A stretch of 64,000 bases of DNA, taken from assembly GCA_016710325.1 (NCBI GenBank), contig JADJXK010000002.1, positions 3,596,001 to 3,660,000 of the forward strand, written 5' to 3'. Position 1 is the first letter of the stretch; each line of letters starts with the position of its first letter. Origin of the DNA: Candidatus Leptofilum proximum (GTDB lineage: Bacteria > Chloroflexota > Anaerolineae > Promineifilales > Promineifilaceae). Below the pieces are notes generated by a model, which worked only from the letters and a program-made list of their open reading frames with translations, did not search any database and was not told the DNA's origin. Both the position numbers and the translations under genes were made by a program. Shown here in pieces: positions 33,735-40,555 of this stretch.

Positions 33735-34822
33735 GGCAGCAAGTGACGGAATTGGCTGCACAAACCAGCACCCAGGAAGCGTGCCTGGCCTTGGCCTACC
33801 CTCGCAGCAGCTATTACCGGCAGCAGCAGGAGAAGCCGGTTAAGGAGCCGAAGCCGGCGATCCCATCGCCACGGGCGCTGCCGGCGGCGGAACGAGAGAC
33901 GGTGCGGGCCACGCTCAACAGTGAGCGCTTCCTCGACAGTTCGCCGCGCCAAGTGTATGGCACGCTGCTGGATGAAGGGGAATATCTCTGCTCAGTGAGC
34001 ACGATGTACCGCATCTTGCGGGAAAATGCTGAGGTGGGGGAACGGCGTAACCAGAAGCGGCATCCGGCCTACAAAAAGCCGGAACTCCTCGCCACAGCCC
34101 CCAACCAGGTGTGGTCCTGGGATATCACCAAGCTGCGCGGCCCTGTCCCCCATGTCTACTATTACATGTACACCATTCTTGACATCTTCAGCCGCTACGT
34201 GGTTGGCTACCTGATCGCTCAACGGGAACTGGCATCATTGGCTAGACAGTTGGTGGCTGATAGCTGCGCCAAACAGGACATTGAACCAGACCAGTTGGTT
34301 CTTCATGCTGACCGGGGCAGTTCCATGACCAGCAAGACGTTGGCCCTGCTGCTGGCTGACTTGGGGGTGGGCAAGAGTCATTCCCGACCTTACACTTCCG
34401 ATGACAATCCCTTTTCCGAGGCGCAGTTCAAAACGATGAAATACCGCCCGAATTATCCTGACAGGTTTGGTGGTTTGCACCATGCCCGCACCTGGGCTCG
34501 GCCGTTCTTCCGCTGGTACAACCATGAGCATCGACATACCAATCTGGGCTTGATGACTCCGGCCACAGTTCATTATGGCCGGGCCGCTGAACTGACTCTC
34601 AAGCGACAAGCGGTGTTGACGGCCGCTTATGAGAAATATCCAGAGCGCTTTGTGCAGGGGCAGCCCGTTGCGCCGAAGTTGCCAACGGCCGTCTGGATTA
34701 ATCCCCGCTGGAGAAGGATGGTGCGTAATCGTCGTAGGGGCTGTGGTCAAGTGGGAAACGCGGAGCTGGCGGAGCGTTTTCCACTTGTCCACCAGCCCGG
34801 TGAGCGAGAGGTTGCTCACTAA
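33731..34822 (+). CDS. IS3 OrfB transposase (rve integrase core)
   Basis: A 363-residue DDE integrase: HTH_21-like start, then NQVWSWDITKLRGP (first Asp), LVLHADRGSSMTSK (second Asp) and DDNPFSEAQFKTMKYRP (Glu). GTG 33731 overlaps the proper OrfA stop (GTGA), indicating coupled translation. The catalytic core is uninterrupted, so the element may still move if OrfA is supplied. Confidence 0.92.
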   Translation: MRQQVTELAAQTSTQEACLALAYPRSSYYRQQQEKPVKEPKPAIPSPRALPAAERETVRATLNSERFLDSSPRQVYGTLLDEGEYLCSVSTMYRILRENAEVGERRNQKRHPAYKKPELLATAPNQVWSWDITKLRGPVPHVYYYMYTILDIFSRYVVGYLIAQRELASLARQLVADSCAKQDIEPDQLVLHADRGSSMTSKTLALLLADLGVGKSHSRPYTSDDNPFSEAQFKTMKYRPNYPDRFGGLHHARTWARPFFRWYNHEHRHTNLGLMTPATVHYGRAAELTLKRQAVLTAAYEKYPERFVQGQPVAPKLPTAVWINPRWRRMVRNRRRGCGQVGNAELAERFPLVHQPGEREVAH

Positions 34823-34869
34823 TTTATCGGTTTTAGTGTCCCAAAACTATTGACACATTCCGTAAGCCG

Positions 34870-34996
34870 CCCTAACGGTTCGCTTCACTCGCTCGGCGGC
34901 GAAGTTAAGACTCCCTCGCGAGGAAGACTCGCTGGAACTGCACAAAACCCCACGAGGGCGCAATGTAGCCGAGTCGGGTGGAAGCGATTGTTAGGC
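34870..34996 (-). other. attC recombination site 2 (before the PHP cassette)
   Basis: 127 bp from CCCTAAC (34870-34876) to GTTAGGC (34990-34996). The outer arms pair over about 28 positions: AACGGTTCGCTTC...CTCGGC on the left matches the complement AACAATCGCTTCC...CTCGGC of the right end. This long imperfect palindrome with conserved R boxes is characteristic of attC. Confidence 0.8.
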
Positions 34997-35196
34997 GCGG
35001 ACTCGCTGGGTCAGTAGGCCACAACTGTCGTGTGCGTCTGGCGTTTGACTCTCTCTTGGCACTAGAGGTCACGCAGTGTAGCTTTCCCAAGACGCCTCTT
35101 GCCCTTACGAACCTATGCTAGACAATTTCACTCCAGGCCGCATTGTCCAACAATCCTCTCTTCACCGCTCCCTTTCAGAGTGCTCCTCTTGCCCAC
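34997..35196. other. Cassette interior without supported ORF
   Basis: No frame with a ribosome site or recognisable protein features is seen between attC 34870-34996 and the small ORF at 35197-35415. The sequence probably belongs to the 3' part of the FG-GAP cassette. Confidence 0.4.
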
Positions 35197-35415
35197 TTAC
35201 GCGGCGCACGGAAATTCAAACGCTATTTTTGCCTCAGTGTCCTTGGCAGTGCACCACTGGAGCAGTTGGCGTGCGACGAGCGGGATCACCGGCGGACGCT
35301 TCTCCCACTCGTGCAGGAAAGCCACTGGGGGATTGCTTAACGCTCGCGATGCCCTTGTGGAGCAAAATGGGACACCGCGGGCGTTCGATGGGATATAGAC
35401 ATCCCACTGATTCAC
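35197..35415 (-). CDS. Possible small ORF coupled to the FG-GAP gene
   Basis: A 72-codon frame whose GTG start overlaps the TGA stop of the upstream gene (GTGA), beginning VNQWDVYIPSNARG. No domain, membrane segment or known family is recognised. The overlap suggests coupling, but the codon pattern gives no firm support; it may be chance. Confidence 0.25.
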   Translation of the reverse strand: MNQWDVYIPSNARGVPFCSTRASRALSNPPVAFLHEWEKRPPVIPLVARQLLQWCTAKDTEAKIAFEFPCAA

Positions 35416-36929
35416 TGGGTGAGGTGCCAGTCATACCCGATTCCATAATGGGCGCCATGTTCTTGAACGTCGTAGGAGAGCGGTCTGCCTATATAGGAGT
35501 GCTCTCTGATCCGCTCAGGATCGCCTACCTCAAGAACTAGGGTCACCGGTGTGAAGACCTCGTTTCCCAGAAGCGCTGCGGCCGCGATAATGAAGTCGTA
35601 GGCGGCTCCCGCCATTGCGCCTACCGCTGTGCCTACTACCGTACCAATTCCAGGTATAACACTACCAGCTTTGGCCCCCACGAGGGCACCTGCCGCCGCG
35701 GATGATGCGATGACAGCGGCCTTCTTCACTTCGTCGCCAACTTCACCGCGCAGTTTCGCAATCGATTCTGCCAGGTTCTCATTGTCTTCTTCGACTATTA
35801 GAAGAGTCACCGTGAAACTACGCGGCCAGCTACTGGGTCGCCTCAGGTCAAATTCTATGAGGATATAAGGATTGTTCTCCCACGGGCCACGAACATCATC
35901 GCTCGAGACGTCTCCTATCTGCCCTGCTTCGATCGGCTCCGTATAGGGCTTACCGTCTGGACCTACAAGAACGGCGGCTGAATCCAGTCCGACGGCGCTC
36001 ATGAAGACTTCATCGTTTGCGCCTTGGAATGTATCATCCGTTGATTCATACTCTGTAAAGCCTCGAAGGCGGAACTGAAGGCGGGCTGGCAAGCTCGAAA
36101 AGAAACCTGTCCCAACGATGCTCCATGGCAGTCCTACGGGTGCAAGCTGGCCGTGCTCATCAACAATTTCTGCCCGACCTACTCTCCTCGTGCCATCCAT
36201 AAACCACACCTGAATGTGATTAGTGTCACGATTATGCCAAAGAATGTCGACCTTGCCATCGCCATTGAAATCACCGGTTCCGACGATGCTCCATGGCAGT
36301 CCTACGGGTGCAAGCTGGCCGTGCTCATCAACAATTTCTGCCCGACCTACTCTCCTCGTGCCATCCATAAACCACACCTGAATGTGATTAGTGTCATGAT
36401 TATGCCAAAGAATGTCGACCTTGCCATCGCCATTGAAATCACCTGTCCCAACGATGCTCCATGGCAGTCCTACGGGTGCAAGCTGGCCGTGCTCATCAAC
36501 AATTTCTGCCCGACCTACTCTCCTCGTGCCATCCATAAACCACACCTGGATGTGATTGGTGTCATGGTTATGCCAAAGAATGTCGACCTTGCCATCGCCA
36601 TTGAAATCACCGGTTCCGACGATGCTCCATGGCAGTCCTACGGGTGCAAGCTGGCCGTGCTCATCAACAATTTCTGCCCGACCTACTCTCCTCGTGCCAT
36701 CCATAAACCACACCTGGATGTGATTGGTGTCATGGTTATGCCAAAGAATGTCGACCTTGCCATCGCCATTGAAATCACCGGTTCCGACGATGCTCCATGG
36801 CAGTCCTACGGGTGCAAGCTGGCCGTGCTCGTCAAAAATTTCTGCCCGACCCCTGATCCTCGTGCTATCCATAGACCACACCTGAATGTGATTGGTGTCA
36901 CGATTATGCCAAAGAATGTCTCGTTTCAT
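35412..36929 (-). CDS. FG-GAP/VCBS-repeat protein with glycine-zipper C-terminal domain (cassette gene)
   Basis: A 505-residue protein. The first 290 residues are five near-identical repeats of 56 residues (168 bp), each with the calcium-type DFNGDGKVDILWHN loop of FG-GAP/VCBS propeller blades. A unique region follows, then a glycine-rich amphipathic stretch (AAGALVGAKAGSVIPGIGTV, GTAVGAMAGAAYDF) resembling a membrane-active glycine zipper. There is no signal peptide; GGAGG eight bases before ATG 36929 supports the start. It may be a cell-surface or effector-like protein exported by another route. No family name is known to me. Confidence 0.75.
   Translation of the reverse strand: MKRDILWHNRDTNHIQVWSMDSTRIRGRAEIFDEHGQLAPVGLPWSIVGTGDFNGDGKVDILWHNHDTNHIQVWFMDGTRRVGRAEIVDEHGQLAPVGLPWSIVGTGDFNGDGKVDILWHNHDTNHIQVWFMDGTRRVGRAEIVDEHGQLAPVGLPWSIVGTGDFNGDGKVDILWHNHDTNHIQVWFMDGTRRVGRAEIVDEHGQLAPVGLPWSIVGTGDFNGDGKVDILWHNRDTNHIQVWFMDGTRRVGRAEIVDEHGQLAPVGLPWSIVGTGFFSSLPARLQFRLRGFTEYESTDDTFQGANDEVFMSAVGLDSAAVLVGPDGKPYTEPIEAGQIGDVSSDDVRGPWENNPYILIEFDLRRPSSWPRSFTVTLLIVEEDNENLAESIAKLRGEVGDEVKKAAVIASSAAAGALVGAKAGSVIPGIGTVVGTAVGAMAGAAYDFIIAAAALLGNEVFTPVTLVLEVGDPERIREHSYIGRPLSYDVQEHGAHYGIGYDWHLTQ
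36117..36925. repeat. Five tandem 168-bp repeats in the FG-GAP gene
   Basis: The block CGATGCTCCATGGCAGTCCT recurs every 168 bases near 36115, 36282, 36450, 36618 and 36786, with only a few substitutions between copies (for example CACGATTATG versus CATGGTTATG). Such near-identity indicates recent expansion or gene conversion. Confidence 0.92.
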
Positions 36930-37101
36930 GCTGATTCCTCCGATCCATTAGTTAGATTTAGCCGGTGATTGTTCTTCAGGTAAGGGCATCCACCAACCAT
37001 AAACTAGCTCGCAATTTTCTCTGTAGATTCCCCTACACCTCAAATCATCTCATCATCTTATTACCTCCTCCTCTTCCCTTTCATCCACCAAGCAAAATGT
37101 C

Positions 37102-37183
37102 GCCTAACAAATGAGATAAGCCGCGTAATCCAGCAACGGCCGTTATTAATCCCATATTACACCGGTTTCATCGGTAGTTAGAT
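37102..37183 (-). other. attC recombination site 3
   Basis: 82 bp from GCCTAAC (37102-37108) to GTTAGAT (37177-37183); both boxes fit RYYYAAC/GTTRRRY. Arms share CTAAC, ATGA.A and GTAAT blocks in inverted order. It carries an ACGGCCGT octamer at its centre and lies upstream of the FG-GAP cassette. Confidence 0.7.
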
Positions 37184-37544
37184 TGGGCCGTTTTACCTGC
37201 CATGTTGTCCACCATGTAAAATCGGCAATTTGACCTGATGGACGAACCAATATTCGTTCATGAGATTTCTTCTTTTTAATTACTTAAAATCGGGAGGCTG
37301 TATGGCAGCAGGAGATTCAAATGAATTGGTTTTGCTCTATGCCTTTGAATAGAGAAATAGCGATTTGTGAGTAGAAAACAATCTTCAAGTTTAAACTACT
37401 TCACATTTTATGGTCGAGGAGGACTTCCAGTCAACATTAAGAATTTATTCACAAGCGGGGTGTGCTGACGGTGTATGAGGATTCTTAAGAGGTCATGACG
37501 TTATAAGGTTTGAGAAGAACGACCGTTTCCCTTCCCCCATCTTT
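37184..37544. other. ORF-poor cassette
   Basis: About 360 bases between two attC-like sites with no frame longer than some 20 codons that has a start and ribosome site. A 16-codon frame (MAAGDSNELVLLYAFE) after GGGAGG is the only start-like signal. It is A+T-rich compared with the chromosome. It could be a non-coding cassette or a decayed gene. Confidence 0.5.
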
Positions 37545-37600
37545 CCCTTGAGATAAGCTGCGCCATCCCATTCATGCGCCGGCTTCTTCGCTTGTTAGAC
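37545..37600 (-). other. attC-like site 4 (degenerate)
   Basis: About 56 bp ending in a perfect GTTAGAC box (37594-37600); the opposite box is degenerate (CCCTTGA). Arms AAGCTGCGCCAT and ATGCGCCGGCTT pair imperfectly. It shares TGAGATAAGC with attC 37102-37183, suggesting common origin. Confidence 0.5.
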
Positions 37601-37672
37601 GGCCGTTTCCTCCAGCGCAAATCCCGTAAAAGTAATACGGGATGCAAACTCGAGCAATTTTCGTTCCGGACC

Positions 37673-37800
37673 GTCTAACGGTTTGCGTTCCCTGCGGCGG
37701 GTGGGCGTGGATTCTGTTTGGGAGCAGGAAAAGCTCGAAGCGAGGAAAATGCTCGAAAATGCCGCAGAATCACACACGTCAGGTGCTCGCTTTGTTGGCT
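37673..37800 (-). other. attC recombination site 5 (after the S51 peptidase)
   Basis: 128 bp from GTCTAAC (37673-37679) to GTTGGCT (37794-37800). Complementary arms share AAC, GCG, CCTG.CG and GATTCTG blocks. It begins 18 bases beyond the peptidase stop. The GTTGGC form of the box is also seen in attC 38596-38724. Confidence 0.65.
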
Positions 37801-37817
37801 GGCGTGATGTGCAAGAG

Positions 37818-38558
37818 TTACAATTTGGTTCCCGATACATGCACCGTAATATGTACAGGATGTTGAGTGTCGCGCCAAACTCGATACGCATGACCTTGCC
37901 CGAAAATACTGATTTCATTTTCTTCAAATTGAAGAACAGTGTTTTCATCAATTGCCCACCCTTCTGTTACAAAACCTAATTCTACAGCGTGAATTAGGCG
38001 TGTTAAAGTGCCCATTTGACTAGCGTGTACATCAATTGCAAATGGAACTAATCCCAAGCCATCCTGTACCGTGATTGGATCAAGTCCTTCACTAGCACCT
38101 TTGAATAACATAGCGCGGGGTTCTGCATTTCGAGTTGCAAGCCATCCCCCTAAAATTGCTTTTTGAGCAACTATCGCAGCGCCAGCGGATGTGCCACCAT
38201 AAGGGATTTTTGCGTCCAAAAGATACTTTGCCCACGATGTATCTAAACAAAGAGATTGGTGATACAGGGGCGTAACTCCACCACAGACAAATACTCCCGA
38301 TGGTTGGATATTTTCTAGTTGTGCGCGATTTAACGGTTGAGTTGCAGAGACTAAAACGGGATGAATTTGCGCTGGCGCATTTGGCAAAGAAGTAAAGATG
38401 TTTTTGTATTCCTCAAAACTTTCGCGTGCTTGTGCTTCATCTTCTGCTACAACAAGTGCTAAATTACAACATGAATTGACTGTCGCAACTTCTACGAAGC
38501 GACCAAATGTATCGACTCGATTATCTAGATTATCACCACCACCATGAAGAAAAATCAT
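37818..38558 (-). CDS. S51 family peptidase (dipeptidase E/cyanophycinase-like), cassette gene
   Basis: A 246-residue serine peptidase of family S51. The nucleophile motif GTSAGAAI is at about residue 120 within AKIPYGGTSAGAAIVAQKAI, after FVCGGVTPLYHQSL, and DPITVQDGLGLVPFAIDVHASQM supplies the conserved His region. It may hydrolyse N-terminal Asp dipeptides or beta-aspartyl peptides. It is A+T-richer than the chromosome and free of the ACGGCCGT octamer, consistent with a foreign cassette. It is bracketed by attC sites. Confidence 0.82.
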   Translation of the reverse strand: MIFLHGGGDNLDNRVDTFGRFVEVATVNSCCNLALVVAEDEAQARESFEEYKNIFTSLPNAPAQIHPVLVSATQPLNRAQLENIQPSGVFVCGGVTPLYHQSLCLDTSWAKYLLDAKIPYGGTSAGAAIVAQKAILGGWLATRNAEPRAMLFKGASEGLDPITVQDGLGLVPFAIDVHASQMGTLTRLIHAVELGFVTEGWAIDENTVLQFEENEISIFGQGHAYRVWRDTQHPVHITVHVSGTKL

Positions 38559-38595
38559 AAATCCTGCCTTTTGTTTTTACTTGAATGTGCCAGCC

Positions 38596-38724
38596 AGCCA
38601 ACGGCCTGCATCAGATGCGTAGCGGGTGAACCGAGGCCGGGCCGCCCAAAGCCTCACCGGTGAACCGAACCCGCCATGAATTGGAGCCCCGATTAGCTAT
38701 GCCAGCTGCATGCGTTCGTTAGGC
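38596..38724 (-). other. attC recombination site 6 (after the GNAT cassette)
   Basis: 129 bp from AGCCAAC (38596-38602) to GTTAGGC (38718-38724). The arms pair as AACG...TGCATCAG.TGCGTAGC against the complement AACG...GCATGCAGCTGGCATAGC. It lies directly downstream of the GNAT gene, the first cassette of the array. Confidence 0.75.
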
Positions 38725-38762
38725 TGCCCATGGCGCTCGCCATACCCTCGGGCCACGAGCCG

Positions 38763-39224
38763 TTACGAAGTTGCTCCATGCCCCAATCGCATGTGAAGTA
38801 ACGGATAGGGCTTGCCAGTGCCATCCAACTCCGATCGGCCCACGACCTCAAACCCTAAATGCAGGTAAAACCCAATTGCCTGTGGATTCTGCTCGTTGAC
38901 ATCCAGCTCGACTGCATCAAAGGCGTTGATCGCGTACTCCAGAAGACGTCTACCGGCTCCTTGGCCGCGGCAGCGAGGATCCAAGAAAAGCATCTCGACC
39001 TTGCCGTTGACCACAGCCACGAATCCCGCAAGCTGCCCAGCATGATCGCGTACACACGCCAAGTTCTCAATAACCGGCAGTGCCGCAGCGACTATCGGAC
39101 GAAAGACGTGAATATCAGCTTCAGCCACGAAGTCGTGCGTAGCCCGCACTGATGTCTCCCACACTTCAATCGTTCGTGGGTAATCAGCCGGGTTGAGCGC
39201 GAACACGCCGGGTTGGATTTCCAT
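38763..39224 (-). CDS. GNAT family N-acetyltransferase (first cassette)
   Basis: A 153-residue GNAT protein: ETSVRATHDFVAEADIHVFR N-terminal region, GFVAVVNGKVEMLFLDPRCRG leading to the acetyl-CoA loop RGQGAGRRLLEYA, then ELDVNEQNPQAIGFYLHLGF. This resembles YjaB/aminoglycoside-modifying-like acetyltransferases often carried on integron cassettes. ATG 39224 is preferred; a longer frame to 39278 enters the putative attI. Being first, it would be the cassette best expressed from an integron promoter. Confidence 0.88.
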   Translation of the reverse strand: MEIQPGVFALNPADYPRTIEVWETSVRATHDFVAEADIHVFRPIVAAALPVIENLACVRDHAGQLAGFVAVVNGKVEMLFLDPRCRGQGAGRRLLEYAINAFDAVELDVNEQNPQAIGFYLHLGFEVVGRSELDGTGKPYPLLHMRLGHGATS

Positions 39225-39520
39225 AGTCCAAAGTGTACTCGGTCCGCATAGGGTAGGTCTTGTCGAACAGGCTAACATATATTATGCCGAACACCGGTCG
39301 GCATAAAAACCTGGTTTTGAATGTTATGCCGAATCTTTTTGGCTTTCTTTCGGCATAACATGCCAAATAGGGTAAAATTGCTGCTCTCGTGTCAGCATAA
39401 GATGTAAATCCAGGGTTTATGCAGAATCATATTCGGTATAAGTCCCCAACTTCCCGGCAAAATGCTGACTTGCGCCAGTATAAATGCTTTTTTGTGGTTT
39501 TTCAATTCAGGAAGTAGAAA
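39225..39520. promoter_or_regulatory. Putative attI and integron promoter region
   Basis: The interval between intI and the first cassette. A GTTAGCC on the minus strand (39270-39276) is a candidate insertion point. Three hairpins built from one arm, TTATGCCGAA/TTCGGCATAA, lie at 39282-39305, 39323-39359 and 39417-39441, with a further half copy (AGCATAA) at 39394. Promoters for cassettes (Pc) and intI should be here; only a TATAAA at 39479 is clear. Confidence 0.55.
39282..39441. repeat. Three TTATGCCGAA hairpins in the attI region
   Basis: Arms: TTATGCCGA/TCGGCATAA (39282-39290, 39297-39305 approx.), GTTATGCCGAA/TTCGGCATAAC (39323-39333, 39349-39359, perfect 11 bp) and TTATGCAGAA/TTCGGTATAA (39417-39426, 39432-39441). 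The same arm repeated six times suggests binding sites for a regulator or for IntI itself. Confidence 0.75.
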
Positions 39521-40495
39521 ATGGCACAAAAGGTCAAACTGCTCGATCAGGTTCGCCAAAAAATCCGCCTTAAGGGGTATTCCTACCAAACAGAAAAAAC
39601 ATATGTAGATTGGATTAAGCGTTTCATTTTATTCCATCAGAAGCGGCATCCTTCTGAAATGGGCAAGGATGAGGTGGAGGCATTTCTGGCACATCTGGCA
39701 GTGGATAAAGATGTTGCGGCTTCAACGCAAAATCAGGCGCTCAGTGCTTTGCTGTTTTTGTATCGGGGCGTTTTGAATCAGCCGTTGGATTGGGTGAATG
39801 TGCTTTGGGCCAAAAAACCATCCCGATTGCCTGTCGTGTTAACCCGGCAAGAAGTGCACGCTGTTTTAAACCAATTAACGGGACTGCCTCATCTTGTGGT
39901 TCAGCTGCTTTATGGTGCTGGTTTGCGGGTAAATGAATGCCTTCGGCTGCGGGTTAAAGATGTCGATTTTGGCCAACATCTGATTATTGTTCGGGATGGC
40001 AAGGGTTTTAAGGACAGAGCCACACCGCTGCCCCAAACGGGCGTTCCCTCTTTACGCGCCCAGCTGCAAACCACACAAAAGCTGCACTACCAGGACCTGG
40101 AAGAAGGTAACGGCCGTGTTTCACTACCCAACGCCCTTGCGCAAAAATATCCTAATGCCCATACAGAATGGCAGTGGCAGTTTATCTTCCCGTCACATAC
40201 TTTGTCCCCAGACCCACAGTCTAACGACGAGACGTTGTACCGCCATCATCTTCATCCCAGCAGCATACAAAAAGCTGTGAGACAGGCTGCTAAAAGAGCC
40301 CGTATTACCAAACACGTTACTCCCCATACGTTTCGGCACAGCTTTGCCACCCATCTACTGGAAACTGGCTATGACATTCGCACCATTCAAGAGCTTTTAG
40401 GGCACAAAGATGTGAAAACAACGATGATCTATACTCATGTGATCAACCGCGGTGCATCAGGCGTGCGCAGCCCACTTGATGAACTGGCCTCCTAA
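39521..40495 (+). CDS. intI: Integron integrase IntI
   Basis: A 324-residue tyrosine recombinase that inserts and excises cassettes at attI x attC. Catalytic residues are visible: Arg in GAGLRVNECLRLRV, HTFRHSFATHLLETG (HxxR), LLGHKDVKTTMIYTHV (His and Tyr). The IntI-specific insert between box I and II is present (LPNALAQKYPNAHTEWQWQF, then IFPS, RHHLHPSSIQKAV), and the tail GVRSPLDELAS is nearly the class 1 ending. AGGAAG precedes ATG 39521. It is divergent from the cassettes, as in classical integrons, and appears intact. Confidence 0.95.
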   Translation: MAQKVKLLDQVRQKIRLKGYSYQTEKTYVDWIKRFILFHQKRHPSEMGKDEVEAFLAHLAVDKDVAASTQNQALSALLFLYRGVLNQPLDWVNVLWAKKPSRLPVVLTRQEVHAVLNQLTGLPHLVVQLLYGAGLRVNECLRLRVKDVDFGQHLIIVRDGKGFKDRATPLPQTGVPSLRAQLQTTQKLHYQDLEEGNGRVSLPNALAQKYPNAHTEWQWQFIFPSHTLSPDPQSNDETLYRHHLHPSSIQKAVRQAAKRARITKHVTPHTFRHSFATHLLETGYDIRTIQELLGHKDVKTTMIYTHVINRGASGVRSPLDELAS

Positions 40496-40497
40496 AA

Positions 40498-40555
40498 TTC
40501 ACCCCCTCACCCCTTCACCTTGTCACCCTATCACCTTGTCACCTTGTCACAAACT
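40498..40555. repeat. CACCTTGTCACC low-complexity repeat
   Basis: A run of CACCCCTTCACCTTGTCACC-like words between intI and the convergent cyclodeaminase gene. It is another of the word-like intergenic repeats of this genome. Confidence 0.55.

Larger units (their letters stand above)
33229..34856 (+). mobile_element. IS3-family insertion sequence inside the cassette array
   Basis: About 1628 bp with terminal inverted repeats GTGTCAATA...GGGACACT and flanking ATT (33226-33228 and 34857-34859) as a likely 3-bp target duplication. It holds orfA and orfB in the same direction. It landed about ten bases downstream of attC 34870-34996 and separates that site from the PHP gene. Confidence 0.88.

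Noticed and set aside
34905..35090. 61-codon minus-strand frame ending in attC
   Set aside because: It reads through most of the attC palindrome and has no start signal.
36117..36925. Regularly spaced repeats as a CRISPR array
   Set aside because: The period is 168 bp with no variable spacers and the repeats are translated as FG-GAP blades; it is a coding tandem repeat. No CRISPR array was seen anywhere in the window.
37642..37979. Overlapping frames of 74-118 codons around the 37.6-37.9 kb attC sites
   Set aside because: Every frame crosses the attC palindromes and none has a recognisable domain or ribosome site.
39181..39278. Longer start of the cassette GNAT protein at 39278
   Set aside because: The added residues (MLACSTRPTLCGPSTLWT) do not look like GNAT sequence and run into the putative attI; ATG 39224 is enough.
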